Assembly: GCF_000003815.2 (NCBI RefSeq)
Contig: NC_049982.1
Coordinates: forward strand, 23,140,838-23,204,837
Direction: 5' to 3'
Source of the DNA: Branchiostoma floridae
Lineage: Eukaryota > Chordata > Leptocardii > Amphioxiformes > Branchiostomatidae
Length of the DNA stretch: 64,000 nucleotides
The notes under the pieces were generated by a model. It ran no database searches and was not told the origin of the DNA. It saw only the letters and a list, made by a program, of their open reading frames with translations. The first letter of the stretch is position 1; every line of letters starts with the position of its first letter. Shown in pieces: positions 11,801 through 23,139 of the stretch. Made by a program: the position numbers and the translations under genes.

Positions 11801-12588
11801 GTCTCCTCTCATAGTCATACACTGATACATCATGCCCCATAACCAAGTGTAAATCTCAATCCCTTGAAAAATATAAGCTACCGAGTACCGACCGATATAC
11901 GCCCATTGTCCCAAGTAAGTTACATCTATCTACTGAAGAGAAGCGGACGCCTACCATATTGTTCACAACTTGCACTTCCCGGCCTTCTTTTCCATACCGA
12001 CAGCCAATCTAGTATATACACTTCATCAGTAGATAATAAAACAAAATCACGCCACCACCACGAACCACTAAGAACGCGATTTCGGCCCTCAAATGCGGAC
12101 AGAAAAGAGAGAAATCCCCACAATGAGTCACCATGAGGGAATATTCATGTGGTCCGTCTGTTGCTCCAGTAACAAACACAACCGAATTTGTTTCAATGTA
12201 AAACGCCTTATAATTAGCTTGCGTAAAACTTAAAGAGCCTACAAGCATAGCATATAGTACAATACAGTCGACCATTCTTGATCTTACCTTGTGCTGCATG
12301 TTTTCTCGCCGTTTTCGCCCAGATCGCGGAACAGAATGTTGGTGACTGAGCAAAGTAAGTGCCGTAGTGAGGAAATCAGTCGTTCTCTTGATATTATTAT
12401 TCCTGTTTGCTGTCCACGCTGTTTGCCCAGTTCCCGCTCCTTTTGTCCCGTCGTGAGTTCCTGCGTGCCCGGGTGAAAAGCTGAGATCTACAGCTGCGCT
12501 TCCTGAGAGTAAACTGTCGACAGAACTAGTCTCTTTGCCGAGGCGTTAACGTTTGTTGCCGAGGCGTAACGTTTGCAGTTGTACTTTT
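8893..12588. other. Intergenic/upstream region with repeat fragments
   Basis: No gene is confidently recognised. About 9190-9525 is a minus-orientation copy of the CCTCCATG-hairpin repeat family, and about 11225-11400 is a shorter one. Sequences around 9012-9060 and 10203-10250 share CAACTGGAT...GATTTTTGAAA with 720-860 and 5230-5270, another short dispersed repeat. On the minus strand 12009-12545 is an uninterrupted frame; see findings. Confidence 0.5.
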
Positions 12589-12688
12589 NNNNNNNNNNNN
12601 NNNNNNNNNNNNNNNNNNNNNNNNNNNNNNNNNNNNNNNNNNNNNNNNNNNNNNNNNNNNNNNNNNNNNNNNNNNNNNNNNNNNNNNN
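12589..12688. other. Assembly gap (100 N)
   Basis: Exactly 100 unknown bases, so the true size is probably not measured. The left edge carries a short tandem motif, TTGCCGAGGCGT(T)AACG, repeated at least twice. Confidence 0.99.
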
Positions 12689-12964
12689 GTTGGTTGGAGG
12701 CTGGTGGCGTGAATCAGACCATACATAGACTTAATCCGTCCCGCCTAGTTGCATTAGTTGACGGACACTTCCCGTTTCAAGACAGCCAATCTGATTAAGG
12801 CCACAGTAAGTACATTTTATGTGTGACATCCACTGCAGACACAAAATTTGATGCGGTAGCGGCAAAAACAAGATGGGTATTAAAAAGCTCCCCATACCAA
12901 GAGTCCACATACCTTCTATTCAGTGAATTGTGCATGTTTGATTTATCTCCATGAAAAAGGGAGA

Positions 12965-12970
<6 letters not shown>

Positions 12971-13042
<72 letters not shown>
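12971..13042 (+). repeat. (GT)n microsatellite
   Basis: About 72 bp of uninterrupted GT. It sits inside a copy of the CCTCCATG-hairpin repeat (about 12930-13210), at the spot where other copies carry GT- or CTGT-rich DNA. Confidence 0.95.
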
Positions 13043-13044
<2 letters not shown>

Positions 13045-15300
13045 CCGGATTTTGGTACTCAGACTAAATTGAGAAACTCTTACTAGATTATCATGATATT
13101 TGGTATATTGGTAACTTTAGGTGTTGGGAAGACAAAGGTCATGGTCAATTTTGGACCCCCTAGTATGTGACCTTGTTTTGCCAGCTTTTGGGTCTACATT
13201 ATGTACTATCGGCTCCCGCCGCGGCACACGAGTCGGGGGTAGGAGGAACCCCTTACATCCTAGGAGGCGGATACTCCGAACAACAAAGCTGCATCTGCTG
13301 GAGCCGCCTCACACGTTGCATACAGTTCTGCCCCTGTGAGACTTAGTGCTCCAGTAGACCAAGGAGGTTGAAAGAGGGGTGGAGAAGGAATTGCACACCC
13401 CTCCTTCACCATAGAAAATGTCACGTGCAGGTCAGGCAAACAGGCAAGAAGCCTGTCTGCCTCCTCATCTGTCCACTCGACAGGAGAACCCCCCAAAAAA
13501 TGTACTATCCATGTCTTTCGTAGGATTTCACTTTTCAACTTTTTAAAGGCTTACTATTAACCATGTATAATGTCAATGTGACCAAAACACGCATAATTAA
13601 CTAAAACGCTGAGCTGGATACTTATATCTGCTCGGAGACACGGAAAACACTTCGTTAGTAACAGGTCGTGTGGTGCACTCTGGGTTGGACGGTAACCAAT
13701 GCGGCACGGCGAGGGAAGAATAGCACACAATTACACGGAGTAACACGTTTATTCACGCACATGATCCACTTAATAACATAGCTTACAGTGTATTGGTAGT
13801 CTCCCTCCCACGCGCAAAGTATAGTCAGCCCCTAATCATCAAGCAGATGTTGGATGGACAATTGTTGAGGGTGGGCAGGACGAGTTTTCGGACAGTCCTC
13901 TACCCAACTGCCAGAGAAGCCACCTAAACATCTGCTTGGAGACTGGCTAGACCCATAAATTAACTAGTACTACAGTAAGTAAAAAAGCTAGGTAATTCCT
14001 CTGTCAGAGCAAGCTCCTTGGTCAGAGCTAAACTTTGCTCTCCCTTTCAACCCTATAGATGAACGGTCCGGAATTCGCTGTTCAAACTAGGGTTACATAG
14101 CGTCAGTGCATTACACAGTCATATGAGTTGGTAACATACATCGTCAAGAAATGAACTGTTCTCCGACTCAAAAAAATGTGAAAAGCCGACTCAGTCCAGA
14201 AACGTCCGTTGAGTCAATTCTTGTCCTTGGAGAACTTCTTCAAAACGTACCTGGATTTGTCCATGTGTAGACTATTGTTACGTCACCGTCAGACGACATT
14301 TGATGTTTCTCCTTGACCACGGCGTCGCCATGGCTACGGCATATCCGCCCGCGAGAGAAAAATGAACAGGCGATGAAAACCCACGCTGGTTTGGATATTT
14401 GCTCAGCAATGCTCGCATGTAACAGGGTCGTTTTTGTTTGTAGCCTCCACCAGGCCTTCCTATGTAGTTTGTTTTAATTGTGTAAACTTTTGGCCAGAAT
14501 CAATTGGTGTTTCGGCCATTAAGCAGGGTTATTGACTCTCTATATTACAAATGGTGAAGAAGAACCAAGGCTGCATATTGGACAGTAGAATTTGGAAAAA
14601 TAGGGACTGGGTGGATTATTTGCCAGAAGTGTCAATCGGCGGAAAGAGTGCATTTTCTCACACAATCAAAAATGACAGTTTGGACGTTTGAACTTATTCA
14701 TATGTCTTAGAAACACTGCAAAAATATATGTGACCGGTTCTGTACTTTATTGACTTGTGAATGAAAATCTCTTTATTTAGAATAATTTTTAAACATATAC
14801 ATCTATGATTTTCGTTCGCTGGAAGAACATATTCTAATAATTTTCCTGTTTTTCAAATGGTAGATTTGGGTTATTTCTATATATAACGGTAGGTGCTAAG
14901 CTAGCTGCATTGTTCGCTTCTTATGTTTTAAGATTTCACACCTGGACAATGGTGATTCCCTGTATTTTCAAGAGATGTGTAGTTTGTACGTATACAAGTC
15001 AAGCATTCAACTTAAGAAAATTTCTAAATTTTTGGAATACGATATAAAATATTTAGAAACATAACCATGCGCTATTCTGGCCAAGGTAAAAACAAACTGG
15101 TATGGTCTGGTCAAACAAAGGTTAGAAATTTTTCTAACGGTTACTTATCTCAATGTTAGAACAAAAGGCAACAAACACCCTTATGGTAATGTGAATTGAC
15201 TTCAAACATTGTCGTGACGTTTAGAAAAGGGACGTCATCCCTACTCTAACACAATACCCACGCCCGCGAGAGAGAAAAGCATTCCAACAACTTTCCTTCA
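13043..15300. other. Intergenic region without a recognised gene
   Basis: The remainder of a hairpin-family repeat runs to about 13210. Beyond it no coding region is supported on either strand. About 14440 carries one end of the TTAGCCTCCACCAG MITE family. The rest is A+T-rich unique sequence. Confidence 0.4.
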
Positions 15301-15308
15301 CCATGGTA

Positions 15309-15314
15309 TTTATT
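15309..15314 (-). terminator. AATAAA polyadenylation signal, cystine-knot paralogue 2
   Basis: Reverse complement TTTATT, about 375 nt beyond the stop at 15688. If used, the 3' UTR would include the long (CA)n tract, which reads as (GT/GU)n in the transcript. Confidence 0.45.
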
Positions 15315-15431
15315 TAGTACTGAACTTCTATATTCCTTAAACATGTACGTATATATCGCATGTAGTACTACTTTGCAAGAAACACAAAACAAGTAGAATT
15401 TCACCAAGAACAATATCACACACAGATACAT

Positions 15432-15495
15432 CCAACCACACACACACGCACACACCGTGACACACGCGCACACACATACGCGCACGCACGCGCAT

Positions 15496-15537
<42 letters not shown>

Positions 15538-15617
15538 ACACACACACACACACATACACACACACATACACACACACACACACACATACACACACATACA
15601 GACACACACACACACAG
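15432..15617. repeat. (CA)n microsatellite with interruptions
   Basis: About 185 bp of CA with scattered TA and CG variants. It lies in the presumed 3' UTR of the minus-strand cystine-knot gene, so the mRNA would carry a long GU repeat. Apparent Cys/Val-rich reading frames here are artefacts. Confidence 0.95.
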
Positions 15618-15687
15618 TAGAACTTGACATACAATTTCTATGCGAATCTTTCTTCTGAGTGTGTGTGTCAAAAGTTGTTTCATCACT

Positions 15688-18600
15688 TCAGTGTGCAACA
15701 AAGCTATGCAGGGGACTCCCACTCAGCACGCCACATTCACAGCCAAAATTCTGTAAGATCGTCATTTTCTGGAAGTTGCCACCGACGCTTTGCAGAACGG
15801 TCAACTGTTGGGTGCGCTGTTTACACTGCCCATAGCCTGAAAAACAGAGTTGTGAAACAATATCAGCTTTGCACAGCTTGAACTATCAACTGTATGTGGG
15901 GTAATTTTTGTGTGGTGTTTGTACAAAGTGTCTCGAAGATTTGTGGATGGATCCGTATAATATTTATTAGGGAGGGTTCACAGGTACCGCGTATATTTCA
16001 CCGCCCCACCCCCAAGCCCCCCCCCCCCGAAAGGTGACCCTAGAAGGTAGGATTACCTGAAAGGCATCTGGTGTCCGTATCGCACCGGAGCTCGTTCAAG
16101 ATGGGTGGAAAGTAGCCAACAGGAAGCGTCTTTACGTACCAACACGTCGAACACAACTGTACTCTTCCATTCTGCAGCTGATCGACATCACCTCGCATGG
16201 TGCAAGACAATTGCTGATCTCGTGTTTCTGTACCAACATCATAAGCTTCAATACAACTGCTGTCTATTTATTTTGACAAGACTGGGCCTGTTATGGGGCT
16301 CGGGGCTTTATTTGTGTCTGTAAAGCCGACATAACAATCCTTAGGCCTTCTGCGCAACACACCAGCTTCTGTATCTTTATCTAAGACCATGTTTTAAATT
16401 ATAACTGCCTTTCGTCGTAGCATACCAGCGTATTCTAATTGGACACGAGCTAACCAGATCTTAACATCTGCTTGATGCTTTTTTCTTTATTACACGTTTT
16501 TGCACCCGCTCCTCGCCAGAGACCCCGACAAGCATGTACAGAACTGGGGATGCAGGTGTGCCTTTTAATAACATGATAACAATAATATGTATTGTCTGAT
16601 CACCCTCTCTTCCTGGTCAGTCTTTTGCCAACCAATTCATGCTTACCAAATTCGTGGGTCTCCTCTTCACCGACATCGCCAGTTTTATCTGTCGGGACAA
16701 AATCGTCAATATGTGAGTACAGAAATCCTACCAATGGACAGTTTATAGCTTGAATTCTCCATACTAATAAATATATCGCAGGAGATACGTTCAAGAGATA
16801 TCTGAAACTGTAAATTGAGCATGTACAAAATAATTTGTGTAAATGCAGAGCCATCCAAATATGAATGGAAAAAGCAAAAGCTCCATGATATCACATGTCG
16901 ATGACTATAGCTCACCCCGCCTCGCCTTGATCTTGTTGAGCAGAAGAGCCAACAGTCTCTCCCCCCGCTGTTCCACAGTCTGCAGGGCGGCCTCAAGGTC
17001 ATCCTTACCGTCATTCCATCCATGAGCCTTCCCAACCAGCAAGATGGAAGCTAACACCAGCTGTGGGAAACAGGAGGACGTTGAGATCACATTCGTTTGT
17101 GTAGTACAATGGTAAACTTTCTTTCAACACAAAGGTATACACAAATCGAACATTTGGCGAACACTGTCGCCTTCTTCAGGATCAATACCGATCAATACAG
17201 TATCATACGTATTGATCCTGAAGAAGGTGACAGTGGCCGCGTTGAAAATTTGATCCGTGTATACCTTTGTGTCTGAAGAAAGTTTAGCATTGTACTATGA
17301 TTACTACCGACACAGATGAGCTTCCATGATAACCTTCGTTTTTGGTCTGTTTGTTTGTCCTGGTGTGTGTTCAGGTTTGTTGCTACTGGCCTGAGCACTA
17401 GTTTGTTCGAGGGTGAGTTGATACCGAAGCCTGGTAGGATGCGGAGGCTGAGCACAAATTTCTTTGAAAAGTCTGACAGGAAGTGAAGGCTAGCATAAAG
17501 GAACTGGAAGATGGCAAGTGCCCGAGAGTCAAGCATGCAATATTTTGAATGGACATGCTTTTGTTATATTTTCATCCAGAAATTCAGAAAACAATACTCT
17601 TAACATTTCCCGAATGTATGGGATATTTGATTTCTTATTTTCGAAAAATGCTCGTATCTTTCATTTTCTTTACATGTGTCTGTGTTTTTGCATTTACCAA
17701 AATATAAACAGGACATTGTTATCGAACATCCAAAGTGCTTGTATACTGGAAGGGACTACCAAAGGATCATGGGTAAGGGGTGAGGTATGCCCTCTCTGAT
17801 TGTCGGATGTTAAAGGAAACGCACTGAACAAATCTTAGCGTGTAGTGAGAGTGCACCCTCTCCAGCTATCCTTACAAATGAAAGATGCCTGTCATCATTG
17901 ACATGTAGCAGGCTAATTGATAAGTAGAGTGGAGTCATTAGTCTAAAATGGGTGACATGTGCCATACGCCAGTCAGTATAATAGTTTGATTGACAGAAAC
18001 GCACTAAACCTCACATAGGCAACTGGCTGACATTTTCACTAAAGAAACGACGTCTGATAAAATAGGCAGAAGAATTTTAAAGGGGTAATGACCTGGGGCG
18101 TGAAAGGGTTTGCGGACCATTAGAGGGCAGCTGGCGTGAAACAAGTCGGGCTCTGCATTTGCTTAAAGGTTAGCCTGTGCATGTGATCTGCCTTTTGTGA
18201 GAAGGAATGTGGTTCAACGGACCTTTGATGATGGGTGATAACCACAGTGGCTACTAAGGGTCAAATGTGGCCTAGCCTCAAGGTGGTAGCTACAAACATG
18301 TAATTATGAAGACAGGGAGCGACCTTGTAATGAGGTAGATTTGTTCTCAAAACCTGCGAAAATTGAGATTATAAACCAGAGTACGAATCAGGAACACACT
18401 GTAGTACGACTGTACTAAGCTGAATCCAACTTAACATAATAAAACTTCGAGAGATTTCATGTTCTTTAATCTAATAGACAAATGGATAATTGGTTGGCCT
18501 TGGCGTGCCTAATAGTGCCTCCCCCCAGAGTTGTCTGCACTCTTGTTTTTTTTCCGTTCTCTTTAAGAAAGTGGTAACTATTTCTGGCTATTTGTGTTCA

Positions 18601-18893
18601 GTCAAGCTACATCGCTTTAACAGAGTTATTGAAATAACGTTTGAGAATTCATGTAACCAAAGTGCCTTTTATCAAACGTAAATTGCACCCTAGGCACGAA
18701 AAACTTTATGCAGGTTTGAATTTGTCAGTTGCGTCTTAAGATCTGTCTTATTTCTACCTACCTAGTTACTTCACGACATCGACCTTACATATAACTTCTT
18801 GTTACATGAAGGGGAAAAGCAAACCCAAAGACAACTAACCCCGTAATATTGTGAAAGAACGAACAAGACAGAAGTACCCACCAGACGTTTCAT
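15688..18893 (-). CDS. Small secreted cystine-knot protein, Trunk/PTTH/Noggin-like (paralogue 2)
   Basis: Five-exon minus-strand gene, 185 residues. Exons: 18882-18893 (MKRL only), 16916-17060, 16647-16727, 16057-16227, 15688-15836; phases agree. Joining exons 1 and 2 creates a clean signal peptide, MKRLLVLASILLVGKAHG, which fixes the start. A short acidic/helical segment ends in KARR, a likely processing site. The knot spans residues 80-185: cysteines 88, 105, 108, 128, 134, 141, 169, 171, with LCSTC, GYFPPILNELRC, YGQCKQ and a final CEC. This matches paralogue 1 in CxxC, a 20-residue step to the next Cys, YFPxI-NE, GYGx-CKQ and the CxC end, and both introns around the knot exon are phase 1 in both genes. 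The propeptide is far shorter than in paralogue 1. Exon 3 may start at 16688 instead (172 residues). A secreted ligand role is inferred. Confidence 0.8.
17102..17297. mobile_element. Foldback element in intron 1 of cystine-knot paralogue 2
   Basis: Long imperfect inverted repeat: left arm about 17102-17187, right arm about 17211-17297. Outer ends read TAGTACAATG and its complement; inner ends read TTCAGGATCAATAC and its complement. No coding capacity. It lies about 40 bp upstream of the exon 2 acceptor on the minus strand. Confidence 0.75.
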
Positions 18894-19700
18894 GACGACA
18901 AGTTGAGATTTGCGTCCTTGAACTTCTATCCTCGAGGATCCAAAACCGGCCTACAAACTCAACTATCTCATGCACTACTACTGGTGCACTGGTAGTGAAA
19001 GTTGGGGAAATCGCCGTCTGGAGACTAGAGTTTTAGAAGATCCGACGTGGGCGCTCCTGTGGTGGACAGAAAAGGGGGCGTATGTCCGAGCTTGGGAAAA
19101 CAAAGCGGCAGCTATATCAGATCTCATTCACAGCGCATGTCCAAATGTGCTAGCTTAATACGTCACTGTACCTCTGGACCAATGGGTGATAACTTCAGAT
19201 AAAGTTCAGGTTGCAGGTTTGACCTTCTTTGAAGGTTTTACAAAGGATAATGATTAACGTTAACCTTCGGCCGATAATGTTAACGTTTGTTTATTTTGCA
19301 AACTTGTATCTCATCATAAGATGAAGTGTTTGAAGAGAAAATATAAGTCTAGTTTTGCGTATGACTCACATGTAACTACGGACCACCAGAAAGAACCACA
19401 AACTGTTCTAATAACGCGCGTAAAACAAGCATGGTCTTACGTCTGATTGGATATTAGCCTGCACATGTGACCTGTCTTTTGTGAGACGGAATTTTCTTCT
19501 ACAGTTTGATTATGATTGATAACCCTCAAGACTACCTGGGGTCAGCTTTGGCATAGCATCAAGGCTGGTAACAATAGACATAGCACTATGTAAGGACGGA
19601 GAGCGGCCTTGTAGCGAGGGAGACTTAAAACCTGTAGAACTGCCATGTGACTTCATGAACCAGAGTATGGACGCCCATATGGAACGAGTTTAAACAGATT
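18150..19700 (-). repeat. 5' region and intron-1 repeat of cystine-knot paralogue 2
   Basis: About 180 bp (ACTCCCTGTC ... AGGCTAATCTC in transcript sense) occurs twice here, at about 18170-18360 in intron 1 and 19450-19640 upstream. It recurs on the plus strand at about 53450-53640 and 55670-55860. Between the two local copies, 18894-19200 is the presumed promoter/5' UTR (blocks such as CCATTGGTCCAGAGGTA and TTTGGACATGCGCTGTGA). These blocks also recur near 54650-54950 and 63000-63300. Confidence 0.7.
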
Positions 19701-20628
19701 TAACAAGCAAATTTCTACACTTACCTATTGCATTATGCAAATTACCTGCTGATTTGTATAACGAGCATAGAACTATGTAACTCATTATATAAGCTATCTG
19801 CATACCAATAATCATTACGATCCCTCAATTACATACCAATAATCATTACGATTCCTTCTTGAATTATTCCTTGTCAAAACCTGACACAACATCGGCCTCT
19901 ACCACCCAAGGGAAACCGCTAGGGGTCGGAAAATTACACACCTTATTATCCTTTCCAACAGCTACCTACCACTGACGAATAATGACTAGAGCAAGTCCAG
20001 AACAGCTTTGTGTGCGAACGTCATCGCCAGTTTACCTGAATAGAATCAGGGACAGATGTGTGTGGATGATGTTCAGCACCAGGGACAGGTATGTGTGTAA
20101 ACGGCGTTCAGCTTCAGGGAAGTTGACTGAGCCGTAATGTTGTTTCCAGATATATTGTTAGTTCTACTCAATTGTCTTATATTGATAACATATCAGATAG
20201 TTAAAAGTAATGGCATATCAGATAGTTTAAAGTAACTTTTAGGATTCAATATTCATAAATTATCATACATATTTGAAAAAGTCATTGGTCAAACTCCAAC
20301 ATGGCGGACCAAATTAACCACTGAGGTATATTCAACTTGTTGCACCTTGGAATTCGTTACTGCACTGAATTTATTCAACAGCACCAAATATTCAAATAAA
20401 CGTTTTCAGTCTATATTCATCGTAGTTTAGGGCTAGAAAAATATTTTACCTTCATATGTATGTGGTCATTTTGCGATGTTAATTTGACATCCTTGCTGTT
20501 GCTATTTCTAACAGATGCCTTAACAGATATCAACTACTCTTTTCGTAGTTTTATGAATAACATGAAGTTGTTTCAAAAGTAACCAAAACATGTTCTATAT
20601 GCTATAAGAATACTAGTGTCAAATTAAT
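19700..20628. other. Intergenic, nothing recognised
   Basis: A+T-rich sequence between the two minus-strand genes. It includes the likely 3' UTR of sulfotransferase copy 1 (TTTATT at about 20367 could be its poly(A) signal on the minus strand) and a short direct repeat, ACCAATAATCATTACGAT, at about 19803-19851. No gene seen. Confidence 0.4.
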
Positions 20629-23097
20629 TCAAAGTTGATTTAAAATTCTGCGCTTTTCCTTGTCGTGTAGCTCACGTGTAAATGGTATTTCTGATTTTGC
20701 CATGTTTACACAAGTCTTGTTCATCAGGGCATTTTCCTTCAACTGGAAGTGCTCCATATGAATGCCGGCTGGTTGGAACACGCCAAAGCGTTTGTCATCC
20801 ATAGTTGCGTTACTAACACTGTCAGACTGAAGACACTCGTTTTGTATTTGCAGATTTTTGGCTTTTAAAACTTCCACCTCTTTTCTCCAGTCGAAGGGGA
20901 GCTTGGAAAGCTTAGACCACAATGTTTTGTTGAAGTGATCAAACAACATGGCATCCGCCTTGTTCCATTGCCGGATTTTTTCCGCCATATCTGCCGTCAT
21001 GCTACGTATGGATTCATTTTCTCGTGCGTTCATCTTGAAAAACGTGACGTCATTGATATCCCAGCAAAGCGTGTGTTTCAGCAAAACCAAGGACTCTTCG
21101 AAATAGTCTGCTATCATTACAACAGAAAAGATTTTCTCGATTCGATCAATGTCAAATTCTATGCTTTGTTCTGTGTCAGACTCTGTCCTGATATTCCCAA
21201 ATTCAAACAACATGGGGTTACGGTATAGCGCTGCGGGTCTTTTTGTCCCGAACTTGACATAGTAAGAGGGCTGTTCCAGAAAGGTCTTTAGAGGCTCAGT
21301 AGTATTTTTTATCCGGAAATCTTTGTCGAATCGCATGTAACTGAAAATCGATTCAAACATGTAAACTGGGTTCCTAATGATGGTGATATATACAGTATCG
21401 TCTGGCATAAGTTCTCGAACGTGCTCGTGATGAAACCGAATGTGGTGGCAGAGGATATTGTAGGTGGTGTTTTTCTTCGAAAGGTCCTTTTGGAGCACAA
21501 ATGACTTCTGAAATAATTTTGGCCAGCCCATTATGTGTCCATTTCTTGGTAGAACAAAGGTGAGGTTTCTAGTACTTCCGAACCGCATAATTATGTTTTG
21601 TACAGTAGAACTGGCCGTCTTGTGGGTCTTCAAGAAAACAAGGTTTGTTTTTTCGTTGCATGTGTTGGATGTATTACCAAATCCGGCACCTTGTTCTTGT
21701 TCTTTCATAGAGGTGATATCAGAAGCATCGTTTGGCCCTTTTCTGAAGCCTTTGTGTGTGCGAATTCTTCCTCCCGAAATGGTGTTGTTCTTGTGGTCGT
21801 TTGGCTCATCAGTTACGGCATTGTTGTCCGAAGCCTGTGTGTGTTTCTTGACTTGTTGGCTTGCTTCGTTGTTGTCTGAAGTCCGTGTCCTCGTGATATT
21901 GTTAGTAGTATAATAAGCCATCTCTGTCTTCAACCTGCATTTATAAGGTGTCAATCAATCAATCGATAGATCGATCAATCAATCAATCAATCAATCAATT
22001 CTATAGAATGAAAGAAAAAGACAGAAGTCAATAAAATTCTTTCTCATTTCATACAGTGTAGAAATACACGTTTGCGTACCCATCTTTCCTTGCAGCTCCT
22101 GTTTTATCCCTGGGCCCAAACGTTGTGGGTAGTGATGGACGGCCACTCTCACGAGTATGGCAAGTCTACAGGTTTACAGTTGCAGTTCTACTTTGACGGG
22201 CCTTCCTCGCCTTTCTCTTCGCCTCGACGGCTGCTACCCTCTCGGTCTCGAAGGTTGTCACGGTGGTGTTGGTTAGCTGCCGCCAAGCATTGCGGTCAGA
22301 ACATAGTTTCTCAAGGCTTGTTGGGTCAACATGTCCCTTCTTCAGGTAATGTTTCAAAGTGTCCTTATATCTCTTTCTCTGTCCACCCCTTGGGCGTGTC
22401 CCTTGATCCAGTTGGCCAAACAGAATCTGTTTGGGAAGACGGCTATCTGGCATTCGAACACAGTGCCCGGTCCATCGTAGTTGGCTACGCATAATAAGTG
22501 CCTCTATGCTACAGGAGTCAGCCTCAGCTAGCACACTAGTGTTAGTACGGTAGTCTGTCCAGGAAATGTTCAGAATACGTCGTAGTGAGCGCTGGTGAAA
22601 CTGTTCAAGAGTCTTAATATGCCGTCGGTAAGTAACCCAAGACTCACACCCATAAAGTAGGGTTGGAAGCACTGTGGCTTTATACACTTGGAGCTTTGTT
22701 GCCGTCTTAAGGTTTTTGTTGTCAAAGACCCTCACCCTTAAATTTGCAAAGGCTGCACATGCGCTTCCTTGCCTATGTGAGATTTCATCATCAATGTTTC
22801 CTCTGTTATTAAGGGTACTGCCAAGATAAGGGAAATGTTTGACACACTCGAGACGCACTCCGTCCAGGTGAAAGCTGACTACTGGTGGTGGTTGACCAGG
22901 AGCTGGCTGGATCATGACCTTGGTCTTTGACTTATTTGTAGTCAGGCCAAGGAGTTTGTATGCTGAGTTGACCCATATGTGGGTAGTAGATGCTTGCGTG
23001 ACAGTGTCATCAACAGGAGCAAAGCCGTCACGAGCGTCAACACTATTATATCACGTCGACAAGGCATGCTGGTCTGAGCTCGCCACTCGGTCGGTAT
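20629..23097 (-). pseudogene. Galactose-3-O-sulfotransferase copy 1, exon 1 disrupted
   Basis: Golgi PAPS-dependent sulfotransferase family (GAL3ST1-like). Exon 2, 20629-21934, is fully open and carries the PAPS 5'-phosphosulfate loop FLKTHKTASST and the 3'-phosphate region TIIRNPVYMFES, where the other two copies have RDP. Exon 1 (signal anchor) survives in two pieces, 22080-22133 and 22978-23097, split by a retrotransposon fragment. The first ATG used by the other copies is ATA here (TAT at 23095-23097 on the plus strand). A downstream ATG exists but would still run into the insertion. Expression as a normal type II protein is therefore unlikely, unless exon 2 is reached from another start. 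Confidence 0.8.
22134..22977 (-). mobile_element. 5'-truncated non-LTR retrotransposon inserted in sulfotransferase exon 1
   Basis: An 844-bp insertion flanked by TGTGGGTAGT on both sides (22124-22133 and 22978-22987). A single frame is open from the 5' truncation point to a stop near 22166. It encodes the end of a reverse transcriptase (LLGLTTNKSKTKVM) and the C-terminal region typical of such elements (FPYLGSTLNNRGNIDDEIS, ATVLPTLLYGCESW, Arg/Lys-rich tail). The open frame and intact duplication suggest a fairly recent insertion. The clade is not certain; RTE-like is my guess. Confidence 0.9.
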
Positions 23098-23139
23098 GCT
23101 TTATTCCTGTAAGGGACATTTCATTCCGTTGTGAAGATT

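Noticed and set aside
13260-13538. 92-codon minus-strand frame (EWTDEEADRLLACLPDL)
   Set aside because: Looks briefly coding-like but has no splice context, no homologue I recognise and partly overlaps a repeat end; not supported.
15246-15722. Long Cys/Val-rich minus-strand frame (158 codons)
   Set aside because: Produced by the (CA)n microsatellite; low complexity and no flanking coding signal. The same applies to the His/Thr frames at 33745-34231 and 46528-46731.
16057-16227. IL-17 family membership for the cystine-knot paralogues
   Set aside because: Cys spacing, the YFPxI-NE motif and the terminal CxC fit Trunk/PTTH/Noggin better; the IL-17 W-x-Y-x(n)-R-x-P pattern is not present.
16105-16323. 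Plus-strand 72-codon frame
   Set aside because: Antisense shadow of the cystine-knot exon 16057-16227.
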